Positions 1-6,157 of a DNA stretch of 16,398 nucleotides are shown in pieces (within the stretch, counting starts at the first letter, position 1; the number at the start of each line of letters is the position of its first letter). A program made the position numbers and the translations under genes. The notes under the pieces are model-generated. The model saw only the letters and a program-made list of their open reading frames with translations, did not search any database and was not told the origin of the DNA. This DNA comes from Actinomycetes bacterium (GTDB lineage: Bacteria > Actinomycetota > Acidimicrobiia > Spongiisociales > UBA5794), in assembly GCA_023336765.1 (NCBI GenBank), contig JAMBLL010000221.1:1-16398 (forward strand). The letters are read 5' to 3'.

Positions 1-13
1 GGCTGCTCTTCCG

Positions 14-42
14 TTGACTTAGTTCCACAACCGTGCTTAACT
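14..42 (+). promoter_or_regulatory. Putative sigma70-type promoter of the methionine operon
   Basis: TTGACT at 14-19 and TTAACT at 37-42 are separated by exactly 17 nt. The predicted start of transcription is near 49-50, about 22 nt before the leader ORF and just upstream of that ORF's ribosome binding site. The -35 box is good and the -10 box is weak, so the position is an inference. The agreement with the leader ORF downstream is the main support. Confidence 0.5.
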
Positions 43-71
43 GCCGTCCACGTCGCAACGAGAGGAACAAC

Positions 72-191
72 ATGATGGGTACTCCAGCACCCTCGAGCTC
101 TCTCGTTTCACGCGACTTCGTCATGATGATGTGCATGTGCATGCCCGGCTCTCGGGTGGCCCATCCCTGCGCATCACTACTGCGCTCCTAG
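72..191 (+). CDS. Met/Cys-rich leader peptide, 39 aa (putative attenuator ORF)
   Basis: A short ORF too small for routine gene calling. AGAGGA at 61-66 lies 5 nt before ATG 72 (a second ATG follows at 75), and the stop is TAG 189-191. Residues 18-24 read MMMCMCM (123-143), and another Cys is residue 33. Seven Met and three Cys in 39 residues, with seven in a row, is far above chance and fits a ribosome-stalling leader that senses charged Met-tRNA and/or Cys-tRNA. The genes downstream include metY and metX, which make homocysteine. Cys-rich regulatory leader ORFs are known in actinobacteria upstream of sulfur genes; this Met/Cys alternation is not one I can name. A 5-nt gap separates the run from a perfect hairpin (149-211). 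An alternative start at 123 would leave the Met/Cys run at the N terminus, but it lacks a ribosome binding site. Confidence 0.7.
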   Translation: MMGTPAPSSSLVSRDFVMMMCMCMPGSRVAHPCASLLRS

Positions 192-211
192 GAACCGCCA
201 CCACCCGAGAG
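149..211 (+). promoter_or_regulatory. Leader hairpin overlapping the end of the Met/Cys leader ORF
   Basis: CTCTCGGGTGG (149-159) is perfectly complementary to CCACCCGAGAG (201-211), giving an 11-bp stem. The 5' arm begins 5 nt after the last Met codon of the MMMCMCM run, and the 3' arm begins 9 nt after the leader stop codon. The position of a translating or stalled ribosome would therefore decide whether the stem forms. No U-tract follows, so it is not a classical intrinsic terminator. It could act on Rho access, on osmC translation, or through an alternative fold I cannot compute here. Confidence 0.55.
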
Positions 212-236
212 GGCAACCGGCGTTCCGAATCCACTC

Positions 237-255
237 AGGCAGCACGAGTCTGCCT
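237..255 (+). promoter_or_regulatory. Short hairpin just upstream of the osmC ribosome binding site
   Basis: AGGCAG (237-242) pairs with CTGCCT (250-255) across a 7-nt loop. It ends 6 nt before the AAAGGA at 262-267 that serves the OsmC-family gene. It may be the second stem of the leader's attenuation system, but at 6 bp it could also be chance. Confidence 0.3.
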
Positions 256-273
256 CTGTACAAAGGACATGAC

Positions 274-792
274 ATGACGACATCAACACTCACTCTCAAC
301 GACGTGGACATAGCGGCTGTGGGCGCCCTTGCGGACGCGATCACAACGGACCCTGTCAAAGCAGACACGACCTGGAGCGCCTCCGTCTCGTGGGACGGAG
401 GCTTTCGCACGACGACGACCATCCGCGACTTCGCACCGATCCCAACCGACGAGCCTGAGGGACTCGGAGGCGGCGACACAGCACCGAACCCCGTCGAACA
501 GTTGCTCGGCGCACTAGGTTCATGCCTAGCGATCGGGTATGCAGCGAACGCAACCGCTGCAGGTATCCGGATCGACAACCTGCGTATCGATGTTGAAGGC
601 GACCTCAACCTGAAGTCGTTCCTCGGCCTGGAGCCAGGCCATGCAGGGTATGACACGCTGCGTGCGTCGGTCCACATCGAAAGCGACGCAACTGACGATG
701 CCATCGCAACGCTTCACGACACGGTTGTGGCGACCTCACCTGTCGGGCACACGCTCGCTGGGGCGATCCCGCTCACGATCGACCTGAAGTAG
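274..792 (+). CDS. OsmC/Ohr-family protein, 172 aa
   Basis: OsmC-family proteins are small dimeric cytoplasmic proteins; many reduce organic hydroperoxides with a pair of reactive cysteines. The family shows in the stretch GALGSCLAIGYAANA, with Cys84 at the start of the central helix, the upstream NPVEQLLGALG segment, and the C-terminal SPVGHTL region. The usual second cysteine falls in that last segment, but this protein has Ser155 (ATSPV). It therefore may not perform the classical two-cysteine peroxidase cycle. ATG 274 has AAAGGA at 262-267. It is the first structural gene after the Met/Cys leader and precedes metY, which suggests a role in sulfur or thiol metabolism, but no substrate can be read from sequence. 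A strong hairpin lies between it and metY. Confidence 0.85.
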   Translation: MTTSTLTLNDVDIAAVGALADAITTDPVKADTTWSASVSWDGGFRTTTTIRDFAPIPTDEPEGLGGGDTAPNPVEQLLGALGSCLAIGYAANATAAGIRIDNLRIDVEGDLNLKSFLGLEPGHAGYDTLRASVHIESDATDDAIATLHDTVVATSPVGHTLAGAIPLTIDLK

Positions 793-798
793 CGCATC

Positions 799-833
799 GC
801 CGGGGACCGGGAACCACCCTCCCGGTCCCCGGC
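799..833 (+). terminator. Strong GC-rich hairpin between osmC-like gene and metY
   Basis: A 14-bp perfect stem (799-812 with 820-833) closes a 7-nt loop, starting 7 nt after the OsmC stop. No T-run follows. It is the most stable hairpin in the operon. It could be a partial terminator, a Rho or processing site, or a 3' stabiliser that makes osmC and metY levels differ. Only 36 nt lie between it and the metY start, leaving little room for a separate promoter, so some readthrough is probably needed. Confidence 0.5.
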
Positions 834-869
834 TACGCTCGTACCGACCACCGAACCATCGGAGCACCC

Positions 870-2156
870 TTGACAACAACACCCCACGAATTCGGATTCG
901 CCACACGGTCGATCCATGCAGGCCAACGCCCGGACCCTGAGACGGGGGCGCGAGCCATGCCCATCTACGCCACGACCTCGTACGTGTTCGATGATGCACA
1001 GCACGCTGCGGACCTGTTCGCTCTTCAGACCTTCGGGAACATCTACACGAGGATCGGGAATCCCACATCAGCGGCCTTCGAAGAACGCATGGCCTCACTC
1101 GAAGGTGGAATCGGCGCGCTGGCCACGGCGTCAGGCCAGGCAGCGCAACTCATCGCCATCCTGACCCTGGCCCAACAGGGAGACGAGATCGTGGCATCCC
1201 GGTCGCTATACGGAGGCACATATACGCAGTTCGACGTGACACTTCGCCGCATGGGCATCGATGTGACCTTCGTAGACATCCACGATCCCGAGGCCATCGA
1301 AGCTGCGATCACGGACCGCACCAAGGCCGTCTATGCCGAGACGATCGGCAACCCAGGCGCGGACGTTCTCGACTTCGCATCCGTATCCGACATCGCCCAC
1401 CGCCATGGGCTTCCCCTCGTGGTTGACAACACGTTCGCAACGCCGTACCTGTGCAGGCCACTCGATCACGGTGCAGACATCATCACCCACTCCGCAACGA
1501 AATTCATTGGAGGCCACGGATCCGTCATCGCAGGTTGCATCGTTGCAAGTGGGAAGTTCCCCTGGGACAACGGCAACTTCCCGCTGCTGACCGAGCCCTC
1601 ACCCGCCTACCACGACCTGCGGTTCTGGGAGAACTTCCGTGAGTACGCGTATCTGATGAAGGCACGCACGGAACTCCTCCGAGACACCGGTGCGTCCTTG
1701 TCGCCGTTCAACTCGTTCCTGTTGCTCCTCGGCCTCGAGACGTTGCCCCTGCGGATGCGTCAACACGTGGATAACGCAGCGGTGGTCGCTGAGTACCTTG
1801 CACTCCATCCAAAGGTTGCGTGGGTCAACTATCCGATCTTCGATAACAATCCATCAACCAACAAGGCCAGGAAGTATCTGCCGCAGGGGCCAGGCGCGGT
1901 GTTCACCTTTGGTCTCACCGGTGGCTTCGATGCAGGCGTCACATTCATCGACGGGGTCGAGCTTGCCTCTCACGTTGCGAATATCGGGGATGCGAAGACC
2001 CTGGTGATCCACCCGGCATCGACAACCCACCAGCAGGTCCCAGACGAGGACCGCGAGACCATGGGTGTAGGTGACGACATGATCCGCATCTCTGTCGGAA
2101 TCGAAGACGTCGATGACATCATGTGGGATCTCGGACAGGCGTTGGAGGCAACATGA
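870..2156 (+). CDS. metY: O-acetylhomoserine sulfhydrylase (PLP enzyme), 428 aa
   Basis: A cytoplasmic Cys/Met-metabolism PLP enzyme that condenses O-acetyl-L-homoserine with sulfide to homocysteine and acetate. The PLP-binding lysine is K211 in ITHSATKFIGGHG. Other family marks are the N-terminal FATRSIHAGQ, TSYVFDDAQHAA, the SGQAAQ segment near residue 88-93, YGGTYTQF, and VVDNTFATPYLCRPLDHGAD before the lysine. At 428 residues it has the usual length of MetY-type enzymes and is longer than most cystathionine gamma-synthases (about 380-400). The start is TTG 870, with GGAG at 861-864 and 5-nt spacing. Its stop overlaps the start of the next gene by 4 bp (ATGA). The presence of metX two genes on supports the acetylhomoserine pathway rather than transsulfuration. 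Confidence 0.92.
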   Translation: MTTTPHEFGFATRSIHAGQRPDPETGARAMPIYATTSYVFDDAQHAADLFALQTFGNIYTRIGNPTSAAFEERMASLEGGIGALATASGQAAQLIAILTLAQQGDEIVASRSLYGGTYTQFDVTLRRMGIDVTFVDIHDPEAIEAAITDRTKAVYAETIGNPGADVLDFASVSDIAHRHGLPLVVDNTFATPYLCRPLDHGADIITHSATKFIGGHGSVIAGCIVASGKFPWDNGNFPLLTEPSPAYHDLRFWENFREYAYLMKARTELLRDTGASLSPFNSFLLLLGLETLPLRMRQHVDNAAVVAEYLALHPKVAWVNYPIFDNNPSTNKARKYLPQGPGAVFTFGLTGGFDAGVTFIDGVELASHVANIGDAKTLVIHPASTTHQQVPDEDRETMGVGDDMIRISVGIEDVDDIMWDLGQALEAT

Positions 2157-2635
2157 CAACGGTCGTCCGGGACGCCACGCCGGAACAAAGGCTCAATATC
2201 ATGCGCAACGCCAGCAGCGTTGCCCTGGTCGGTGTGTCCGCCAATCCGATCCGGTCATCGAACTTCGTGGCTGCCTACCTGGTGCGCACACCCCTGCGGA
2301 CCTATCCCGTAAACCCCGCATACGACGAGGTACTCGGCGAACGATGCTATCCATCCCTCGCTGACCTTCCCAAGGTCCCCGATATCGTCGACATCTTCCG
2401 CCGGCCAGAGGCCATCCCCGGCGTTGTTGACGAGGCGATCGACGTAGGCGCAAAGGTCGTGTGGTTCCAACTCGGATTGCGACACGACGAGGCTGCTCAA
2501 CGAGCGATCGACGCTGGACTCGAGGTGGTCCAGGATCGATGTCTCAAGATCGAACATGCACGGTGGCACGGCGGCCTCCATCTCGGAGGCTTCGATACCG
2601 GTGTCATCTCATCCAGGAGGCGCAGGCCGATATGA
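2153..2635 (+). CDS. CoA-binding (YccU-like) domain protein, 160 aa
   Basis: A single Rossmann-type CoA_binding domain. Near the N terminus ASSVALVGVSANPIRSS holds the nucleotide-binding glycine loop, followed by YLV, TYPVNPAYDEVLGERCYPSLADLP and PDIVDIFRRPEAIPGVVDEAI, then AKVVWFQLGLRHDEAA and a C-terminal EVVQDRCLKIEH. These are hallmarks of the succinyl-CoA-synthetase-alpha-like YccU family. The start is ATG 2153, overlapping the metY stop by 4 bp; an earlier in-frame start at 2123 lies inside metY and is not needed. Its stop overlaps the metX start by 4 bp, so translation is probably coupled across all three genes. No reaction is established for this family to my knowledge. Its position between the enzyme that uses acetyl-CoA (MetX) and the one that uses the product (MetY) suggests CoA sensing or delivery, which is inference only. 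Confidence 0.85.
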   Translation: MTTVVRDATPEQRLNIMRNASSVALVGVSANPIRSSNFVAAYLVRTPLRTYPVNPAYDEVLGERCYPSLADLPKVPDIVDIFRRPEAIPGVVDEAIDVGAKVVWFQLGLRHDEAAQRAIDAGLEVVQDRCLKIEHARWHGGLHLGGFDTGVISSRRRRPI

Positions 2636-3801
2636 CGCCAGGAAGTGTCGGGACCACGACGACGGAGTTCTTCACGTTCGGATCGGTTGATGCTCCCTTT
2701 CACCTGAAGTCCGGCGAGATACTGCCCGAGGTGACGATCGCCTACGAAACCTATGGTGAGTTGACACCCGAGCACGACAATGCAGTTCTCGTTTTCCACG
2801 CCCTCACAGGGAGCCAACACGCGGCCGGGCACAACCCCTCCGTTCCTGGTGTTGGCGAGCGGTGGACAGACGAATGCCAGGCAGGCTGGTGGGACCGTTT
2901 CATCGGACCGGGCAAGGCGATAGACACCGATCGTTTCTTCGTCATCACGGCAAACTATGTGGGGGGTTGCTACGGATCGACCGGGCCATCGTCCATCGAC
3001 CCGCGCACAGGCGCTCCCTACGGTTCACGATTCCCAAAGGTCGGCTTCTGTGACATGGTCGACACCAATATCCATCTCCTCGAACATCTCGGCATCGACC
3101 GCCTTCATGCGGTGATCGGTGCATCCACGGGGGGGATCATGTGCTTGTCACTCGCCACGCGTTACCCCGACATGGTCGACATCGTGATCCCTATTGCATC
3201 GGGAGCCAGACTGAACAGTCTCCAGACCCTCCACAACTTCGAACAGATCGCAGCGATCCAGTCCGACCCCGCGTTCGCCGGGGGCGACTACTACGCCAAC
3301 GAGGACCAGCCAGACGATGGTCTCGCACTCGCCAGGATGATCGGACACAAGACGTTCATCTCCCTCGATTTTCTCGAGGAGCGCGCCCTCACCGAGACCC
3401 CGGAGGGTGACGGTCCAGGGACATACCACATCAAGAACTCCCTCGAATCCTACCTCTGGCATCAGGGACGCAAGTTCGTCGGACGGTTCGACGCCAACAG
3501 CTACCTGGTGAACATGCACGCATGGCAAACATACGACCTTGTTCTCGAGGCTGGAGTCAGCGACCTAACCGAACTCTTCGAACGTTCGAGGAATCACCAT
3601 TACATGGTGTTCTCGATCGATAGCGATGTGTGCTTCTACCCCGACGAGCAGGAAGAACTCTCGTCTCACCTCAAGGCGGCGGGGGTCAGATACCGGCACA
3701 TCACCGTCCACTCGGAGAAAGGGCACGATTCGTTCCTCCTGGAACCGCGCCTGTACGCACCCCACCTCTCAGACACACTCATCAACCCCTGGCACGACTG
3801 A
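2632..3801 (+). CDS. metX: Homoserine O-acyltransferase (MetX), 389 aa
   Basis: An alpha/beta-hydrolase-fold enzyme that transfers an acyl group, normally acetyl from acetyl-CoA, to the hydroxyl of homoserine, the first committed step to methionine. The catalytic triad is readable: Ser165 in GASTGG, Asp332 in SIDSDVCFYPDEQ and His365 in EKGHDSFLLEP. Family blocks are also present, such as VFHALTGSQHAAG, NYVGGCYGSTGPSSIDPRTG, the kinked ARMIGHKTF helix and KFVGRFDANSYL. The nucleophile elbow is GASTGG where most MetX have GGSMGG. Whether acetyl- or succinyl-CoA is the donor cannot be settled by eye, although the adjacent metY favours acetyl. The start is ATG 2632 with AGGAGG at 2615-2620, overlapping the upstream stop by 4 bp; a longer frame opening at 2461 lies inside the CoA-binding gene. 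It is the last gene of the operon, 17 bp from a convergent gene. Confidence 0.9.
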   Translation: MTPGSVGTTTTEFFTFGSVDAPFHLKSGEILPEVTIAYETYGELTPEHDNAVLVFHALTGSQHAAGHNPSVPGVGERWTDECQAGWWDRFIGPGKAIDTDRFFVITANYVGGCYGSTGPSSIDPRTGAPYGSRFPKVGFCDMVDTNIHLLEHLGIDRLHAVIGASTGGIMCLSLATRYPDMVDIVIPIASGARLNSLQTLHNFEQIAAIQSDPAFAGGDYYANEDQPDDGLALARMIGHKTFISLDFLEERALTETPEGDGPGTYHIKNSLESYLWHQGRKFVGRFDANSYLVNMHAWQTYDLVLEAGVSDLTELFERSRNHHYMVFSIDSDVCFYPDEQEELSSHLKAAGVRYRHITVHSEKGHDSFLLEPRLYAPHLSDTLINPWHD

Positions 3802-3818
3802 TCTCGTCCGTTCTTGCG

Positions 3819-4076
3819 TCAGATCTTGGGAGGAAGCTGCCTGTTCCCTTTGGAGTACTTGTCCTGGAATTCGATGGACTCCGTCATTGCATCACTACGA
3901 GAGACCCGCCACATCAGGTAGGAGACCATGCCGATCAAGGGTACAACCACGATGAACACGGCCCAGAGGACCACCTGCCATGTTTCGAGGTGGTGGCGAT
4001 ACCGCACGAGGTTGACGAGTGTCGCGATCTCCAGTACGACCACCACCAGTGAAACCGACCCTGCTATCCAGACCAC
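3819..4076 (-). CDS. Small PLDc_N-like membrane protein, 85 aa
   Basis: Two hydrophobic segments are visible, residues about 3-23 and 33-55, the second with the WAVFIVVVPLIGMVSYLMWR pattern typical of the PLDc_N (phospholipase D nuclease N-terminal / cardiolipin synthase N-terminal) domain. The tail is short, polar and basic (ends QLPPKI). Stand-alone proteins of this kind are common in actinobacteria and their function is unknown. I chose GTG 4076 because AGGAGG (4089-4084 on the minus strand) stands 7 nt before it; the frame stays open to a TTG at 4100, but that would place the ribosome binding site inside the gene. It converges with metX. Confidence 0.65.
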   Translation of the reverse strand: MVWIAGSVSLVVVVLEIATLVNLVRYRHHLETWQVVLWAVFIVVVPLIGMVSYLMWRVSRSDAMTESIEFQDKYSKGNRQLPPKI

Positions 4077-4141
4077 TCGAGAACCTCCTGGTTGTATCAA
4101 GCTCCGATGTTAGCGTCCAAGCCGATCGGTTTCCGATTCTA

Positions 4142-4177
4142 GCGTCACACGTGCCAACATGTTGGCGTCAGTGACGC
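4142..4177 (-). terminator. Nested inverted repeat after the ABC exporter operon
   Basis: GCGTCAC (4142-4148) pairs with GTGACGC (4171-4177), and inside lies the 14-bp perfect palindrome GCCAACATGTTGGC (4153-4166). It starts 15 bp beyond the stop of the minus-strand exporter operon, where a terminator is expected, but it has no T-run. TAGCGTC also repeats at 4111-4117 and 4140-4146, so an operator for the small gene at 3819-4076 is an alternative reading. Confidence 0.4.
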
Positions 4178-4192
4178 AAGAACCTGTGAAGA

Positions 4193-6157
4193 TCACGATA
4201 CTGCGCCCGAGAACTGTGACTGGTACAGGCGGAAGTAAGCACCCTCGATGTCGAGCAATTCGTCGTGGTTGCCCTGCTCAACGATCTGACCATCCTCCAT
4301 CACGAGGATCAGATCCGCATCACGAATCGTCGACAGCCTGTGGGCGATAACGAAGCTCGTCCGATCCGCTCGAAGGGCCGACATTGCGTGCTGCACGTGT
4401 ACCTCGGTACGGGTATCGACCGAACTGGTCGCCTCATCGAGGATCAGAAGCGCTGGGTCCGCAAGGAAGGCCCTGGCGATCGTGATCAGCTGCTTCTCGC
4501 CTGCGCTGATCCTGCCGCCCTCGTTGTCCACGATCGTGTCGTAGCCATCCGGGAGCGCCCCCACGAATCGGTCGACGTATGTCGCGCGGGCTGCCTCCAT
4601 GACCTCGTCATCGGTCGCATCAAGACGGCCGTAGGCGATGTTCTCTCTGATGGTTCCCTCGAAGAGCCACGTGTCCTGGAGCACCATGCCCGTCTGGGAC
4701 CTCACATCGTTGCGACGCATCGTGGCGATGTCGACTCCGTCGATGGTGATGCGGCCTGCGTCGATGTCGTAGAACCGCATGATCAGATTGACGAGCGTTG
4801 TCTTCCCCGCACCTGTCGGGCCAACGATCGCAACCGTCTGCCCGGGGTCGACATGGAAGCTGACATCTTCGATCAGTGGCTGATCCTCGATGTACCTGAA
4901 TGACACACCCTCGAAGGCGACCCGTCCGTGACTACCCGATCGCGCTTCGGCCGATGCATCGTCAGCAGGCTCATCTGGTGCATCGAGGAACTCGAAGACC
5001 CGCTCGACCGATGCAACGCCGGACTGCAGCAGATTGACCATAGAAGCGATCTGGGTGATCGGCCTCGTGAATTGACGGGAGTAGAGGATGAAGGCCTGAA
5101 CATCGCCGAGGCTCAGCGTTCCGCTCGCTACCCGTAGGCCACCAACGACTGCGATGATGACATAGTTCAAGTTCCCGATGAACAGGGCGATCGGCATGAT
5201 CAACCCTGACAGGAATTGTGCACCCCAACTCGCCTCATAAAGTTCTTCGTTCTCCACCTCAAAGGACTCCTGGACCTCGTCCTGGCGCCCAAACACCTTC
5301 ACAAGCGCGTGTCCGGTGAAGGCCTCCTCCACCTGGGCATTGAGGTTGCCCGTGCGGCGCCATTGGGCTATGAACTTGCTCTGGGACCGCTTCATCACGA
5401 CCGCCGCGACAAGGATCGTGATCGGGATCGTGATGAGAGCGATCAAAGCAAGACTCCAAGAGATGGAGATCATCATCGCGAACACGAATACCACGGTGAG
5501 TATCGAGTTGAGCAACTGACTCATCGTTTGTTGGAGACTCTGGGACACATTGTCTATGTCGTTCGTCACTCTCGAGAGCAGTTCCCCTCGCGGTGTGCCA
5601 TCGAAATACCGAAGAGGCAGAGCGTTGATCTTCTCTTCTACTTCCGAGCGCAGTCTGAACATCGTGGCCTGGACAACATCGTTTATCAGGTAGCCCTGGA
5701 GGTACTGGAACAGTGCGGAACCGACATAGAGGACAAGAGCCAGCAGCAGTACATCACGCAGTGCCACGAAATCGATTCCCTGGCCTGGCACAGCATCGAC
5801 GCCACTCAGCATCGCTGCGAACTGATCCTCACCGCGAGCAATGGCCGCATCGATCGCTTGCTGCATCGACACGCCCGCTGGAATGCGATCGCCGACAACC
5901 CCCGAAAAGATGATGTCCGTTGCCTTGCCAAGGATCCTCGGCCCAAGTGCGGCCAGGCCAACGCTCACGACCGCTGCGAAGATGACCAGGATCACCTTGA
6001 AGCGCTCAGGGCGCAAGCGTTTCAACAGCCGTTTCATAGATGGGCCGAAGTTCATCGCCTTCTGGCCGACCATCGTGCTGCCGAACGGTCCGCGGCCATG
6101 TCCACCACCAGACGCTTCGACGCGCTCGGTCTTCTTCATCGTTGGTGCGGAACTCAT
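4193..6157 (-). CDS. ABC exporter half-transporter with canonical ATP site, 654 aa
   Basis: An N-terminal six-helix exporter membrane domain (about residues 50-380) is followed by a nucleotide-binding domain. Motifs: Walker A GPTGAGKT 446-453, Q-loop VLQD, signature ISAGE 550-554 (a variant of LSGGQ), Walker B LLILDE with catalytic Glu575, and H-loop His606. A long extracytoplasmic loop (residues about 87-130, rich in Ala/Gly and charged residues) sits between TM1 and TM2, and the N terminus carries a Gly-rich extension. Intact Glu and His mark it as the catalytically competent partner of a heterodimer whose other half is the upstream gene. The start is ATG 6157, overlapping the upstream stop by 4 bp, with GGAGG just before. 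It probably exports lipids, drugs or peptides across the inner membrane; the substrate is unknown. Confidence 0.9.
   Translation of the reverse strand: MSSAPTMKKTERVEASGGGHGRGPFGSTMVGQKAMNFGPSMKRLLKRLRPERFKVILVIFAAVVSVGLAALGPRILGKATDIIFSGVVGDRIPAGVSMQQAIDAAIARGEDQFAAMLSGVDAVPGQGIDFVALRDVLLLALVLYVGSALFQYLQGYLINDVVQATMFRLRSEVEEKINALPLRYFDGTPRGELLSRVTNDIDNVSQSLQQTMSQLLNSILTVVFVFAMMISISWSLALIALITIPITILVAAVVMKRSQSKFIAQWRRTGNLNAQVEEAFTGHALVKVFGRQDEVQESFEVENEELYEASWGAQFLSGLIMPIALFIGNLNYVIIAVVGGLRVASGTLSLGDVQAFILYSRQFTRPITQIASMVNLLQSGVASVERVFEFLDAPDEPADDASAEARSGSHGRVAFEGVSFRYIEDQPLIEDVSFHVDPGQTVAIVGPTGAGKTTLVNLIMRFYDIDAGRITIDGVDIATMRRNDVRSQTGMVLQDTWLFEGTIRENIAYGRLDATDDEVMEAARATYVDRFVGALPDGYDTIVDNEGGRISAGEKQLITIARAFLADPALLILDEATSSVDTRTEVHVQHAMSALRADRTSFVIAHRLSTIRDADLILVMEDGQIVEQGNHDELLDIEGAYFRLYQSQFSGAVS

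Noticed and set aside
123..143. MMMCMCM run as a simple trinucleotide or hexamer repeat
   Set aside because: ATG/TGC repetition is short, but it lies in frame in an ORF with a ribosome binding site ahead of methionine genes, so the coding explanation is better than a random microsatellite.
177..704. Minus-strand ORF (175 codons) opposite the OsmC gene and leader
   Set aside because: The plus-strand OsmC protein is recognisable and the minus translation is Ser/Pro/Arg-rich noise.
2461..2631. N-terminal extension of metX by 57 codons
   Set aside because: It lies inside the CoA-binding gene, is Arg/Ser-rich, and ATG 2632 has AGGAGG and an ATGA overlap.
4093..4120. TTGGAC / GATACA promoter for the PLDc_N-like gene
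   Set aside because: The implied transcript would start inside the gene's AGGAGG ribosome binding site, which is inconsistent with its use.
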